Origin: Heterocephalus glaber
Lineage: Eukaryota; Chordata; Mammalia; Rodentia; Bathyergidae
Length of the DNA: 64,000 nt
Assembly (NCBI RefSeq): GCF_000247695.1
Contig: NW_004624781.1
Coordinates: forward strand, 12,879,468 to 12,943,467
Direction of reading: 5' to 3'
The notes beneath the pieces were generated by a model that did not search any database, was not told where the DNA came from, and saw nothing but the letters and a program-made list of their open reading frames with translations. The position numbers and the translations under genes were made by a program. Below are positions 63,653 to 64,000 of this stretch, piece after piece. The stretch's first letter is position 1; every line of letters starts with the position of its first letter.

Positions 63653-64000
63653 TGGGAGACAGTTCAAGACCAGGCTGGACTACACAAGAACTTGCCTCCA
63701 GAAAACAAACAAACAAAACAATATATTTAAGTGCTTCATTCTATGCCATTAGAATTGGCACTCCAATGAGAACGTGGCAAGAGGAAAAAAAAGCACATTC
63801 TGGGTCCATTTGTAACATGCCTCAAAAACATAAACGTCTTTTTCTTTATAATCAATAATACACATTAACAACCAATGTTCAAACACATTTCTAACTTCAT
63901 TCTAACACAAAAATTAAGATTGAGATAGATTAATCTGGTGTGACAAAAGTAATGGAGCAACTCTTTAGAGCACTGGTACCAATATATGGTGAGGCTGTTG

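Noticed and set aside
483..63715. CRISPR-like array from regularly recurring 75-150 bp repeats
   Set aside because: The repeats are SINEs with A-tails and target-site duplications in a spliced eukaryotic genome; spacing is irregular and both orientations occur.
63221..63716. Long Ser/Leu/Pro-rich and Gly/Arg/Glu-rich open frames in several frames
   Set aside because: They are translations of the polypurine tract; low complexity in all frames and no start or splice context.
1..64000. A novel operon, defence or biosynthetic system
   Set aside because: Only two spliced vertebrate genes and repeats are supportable; no clustered unknown open frames with coding character exist.

Overview
This is nuclear DNA from a mammal, almost certainly a non-murid rodent. 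Two orthologous vertebrate genes, both on the minus strand, can be read exon by exon with GT/AG borders and consistent codon phase. Reading from high to low coordinates they are the 3' two thirds of RNF111 (Arkadia, a RING-H2 E3 ubiquitin ligase of TGF-beta/Nodal signalling) and CCNB2 (cyclin B2). The order RNF111 then CCNB2, head to tail, is the arrangement known from human 15q22. Over a hundred tRNA-derived ID-type SINEs, 7SL-derived B1 SINEs and degenerate B1+ID composites indicate a rodent. The composites resemble the published B1-dID SINE, reported from dormice, squirrels, beavers and hystricognaths but not from mice, so a castorid or related lineage is my guess. The species cannot be fixed from the sequence alone.

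Layout. 1-12.2 kb: a nest of decayed plus-strand L1 elements (5'UTR, ORF1, endonuclease and reverse-transcriptase remnants), cut by SINEs and MaLR-like LTR pieces. 12.2-13.8 kb: three clustered ID SINEs and a GC-rich stretch of unknown nature. 13.8-26.3 kb: CCNB2 exons 1-7 on the minus strand (325 codons of an expected 398). The last two coding exons are absent and presumably lie beyond the left edge. 26.04-26.55 kb: GC-rich CCNB2 promoter with three CCAAT boxes spaced 33 and 31 bp and a CDE/CHR element. 26.6-32.7 kb: intergenic, with SINEs, old LTR-like sequence and a MIR split by a B1. 32.7-61.24 kb: eleven RNF111 exons, from an SR-rich segment with a SUMO-interacting motif to the RING-H2 domain and 3'UTR. 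The N-terminal exons lie beyond the right edge. 61.24-64 kb: RNF111 intron with a 350-bp polypurine tract. Two assembly gaps (536 and exactly 100 N) lie in RNF111 introns and both touch ID SINEs.

The two genes share a neighbourhood, not a pathway: RNF111 removes SMAD7, SKI and SnoN to amplify SMAD signalling, whereas cyclin B2 activates CDK1 at G2/M. I found no exotic or undescribed coding system. The unusual material is regulatory (the promoter grammar and a NAGNAG splice acceptor) and repeat-structural: datable SINE/L1 insertions with target-site duplications, a B1+ID pair inside one target-site duplication, a tandem duplication that copied a SINE tail, and the polypurine tract.
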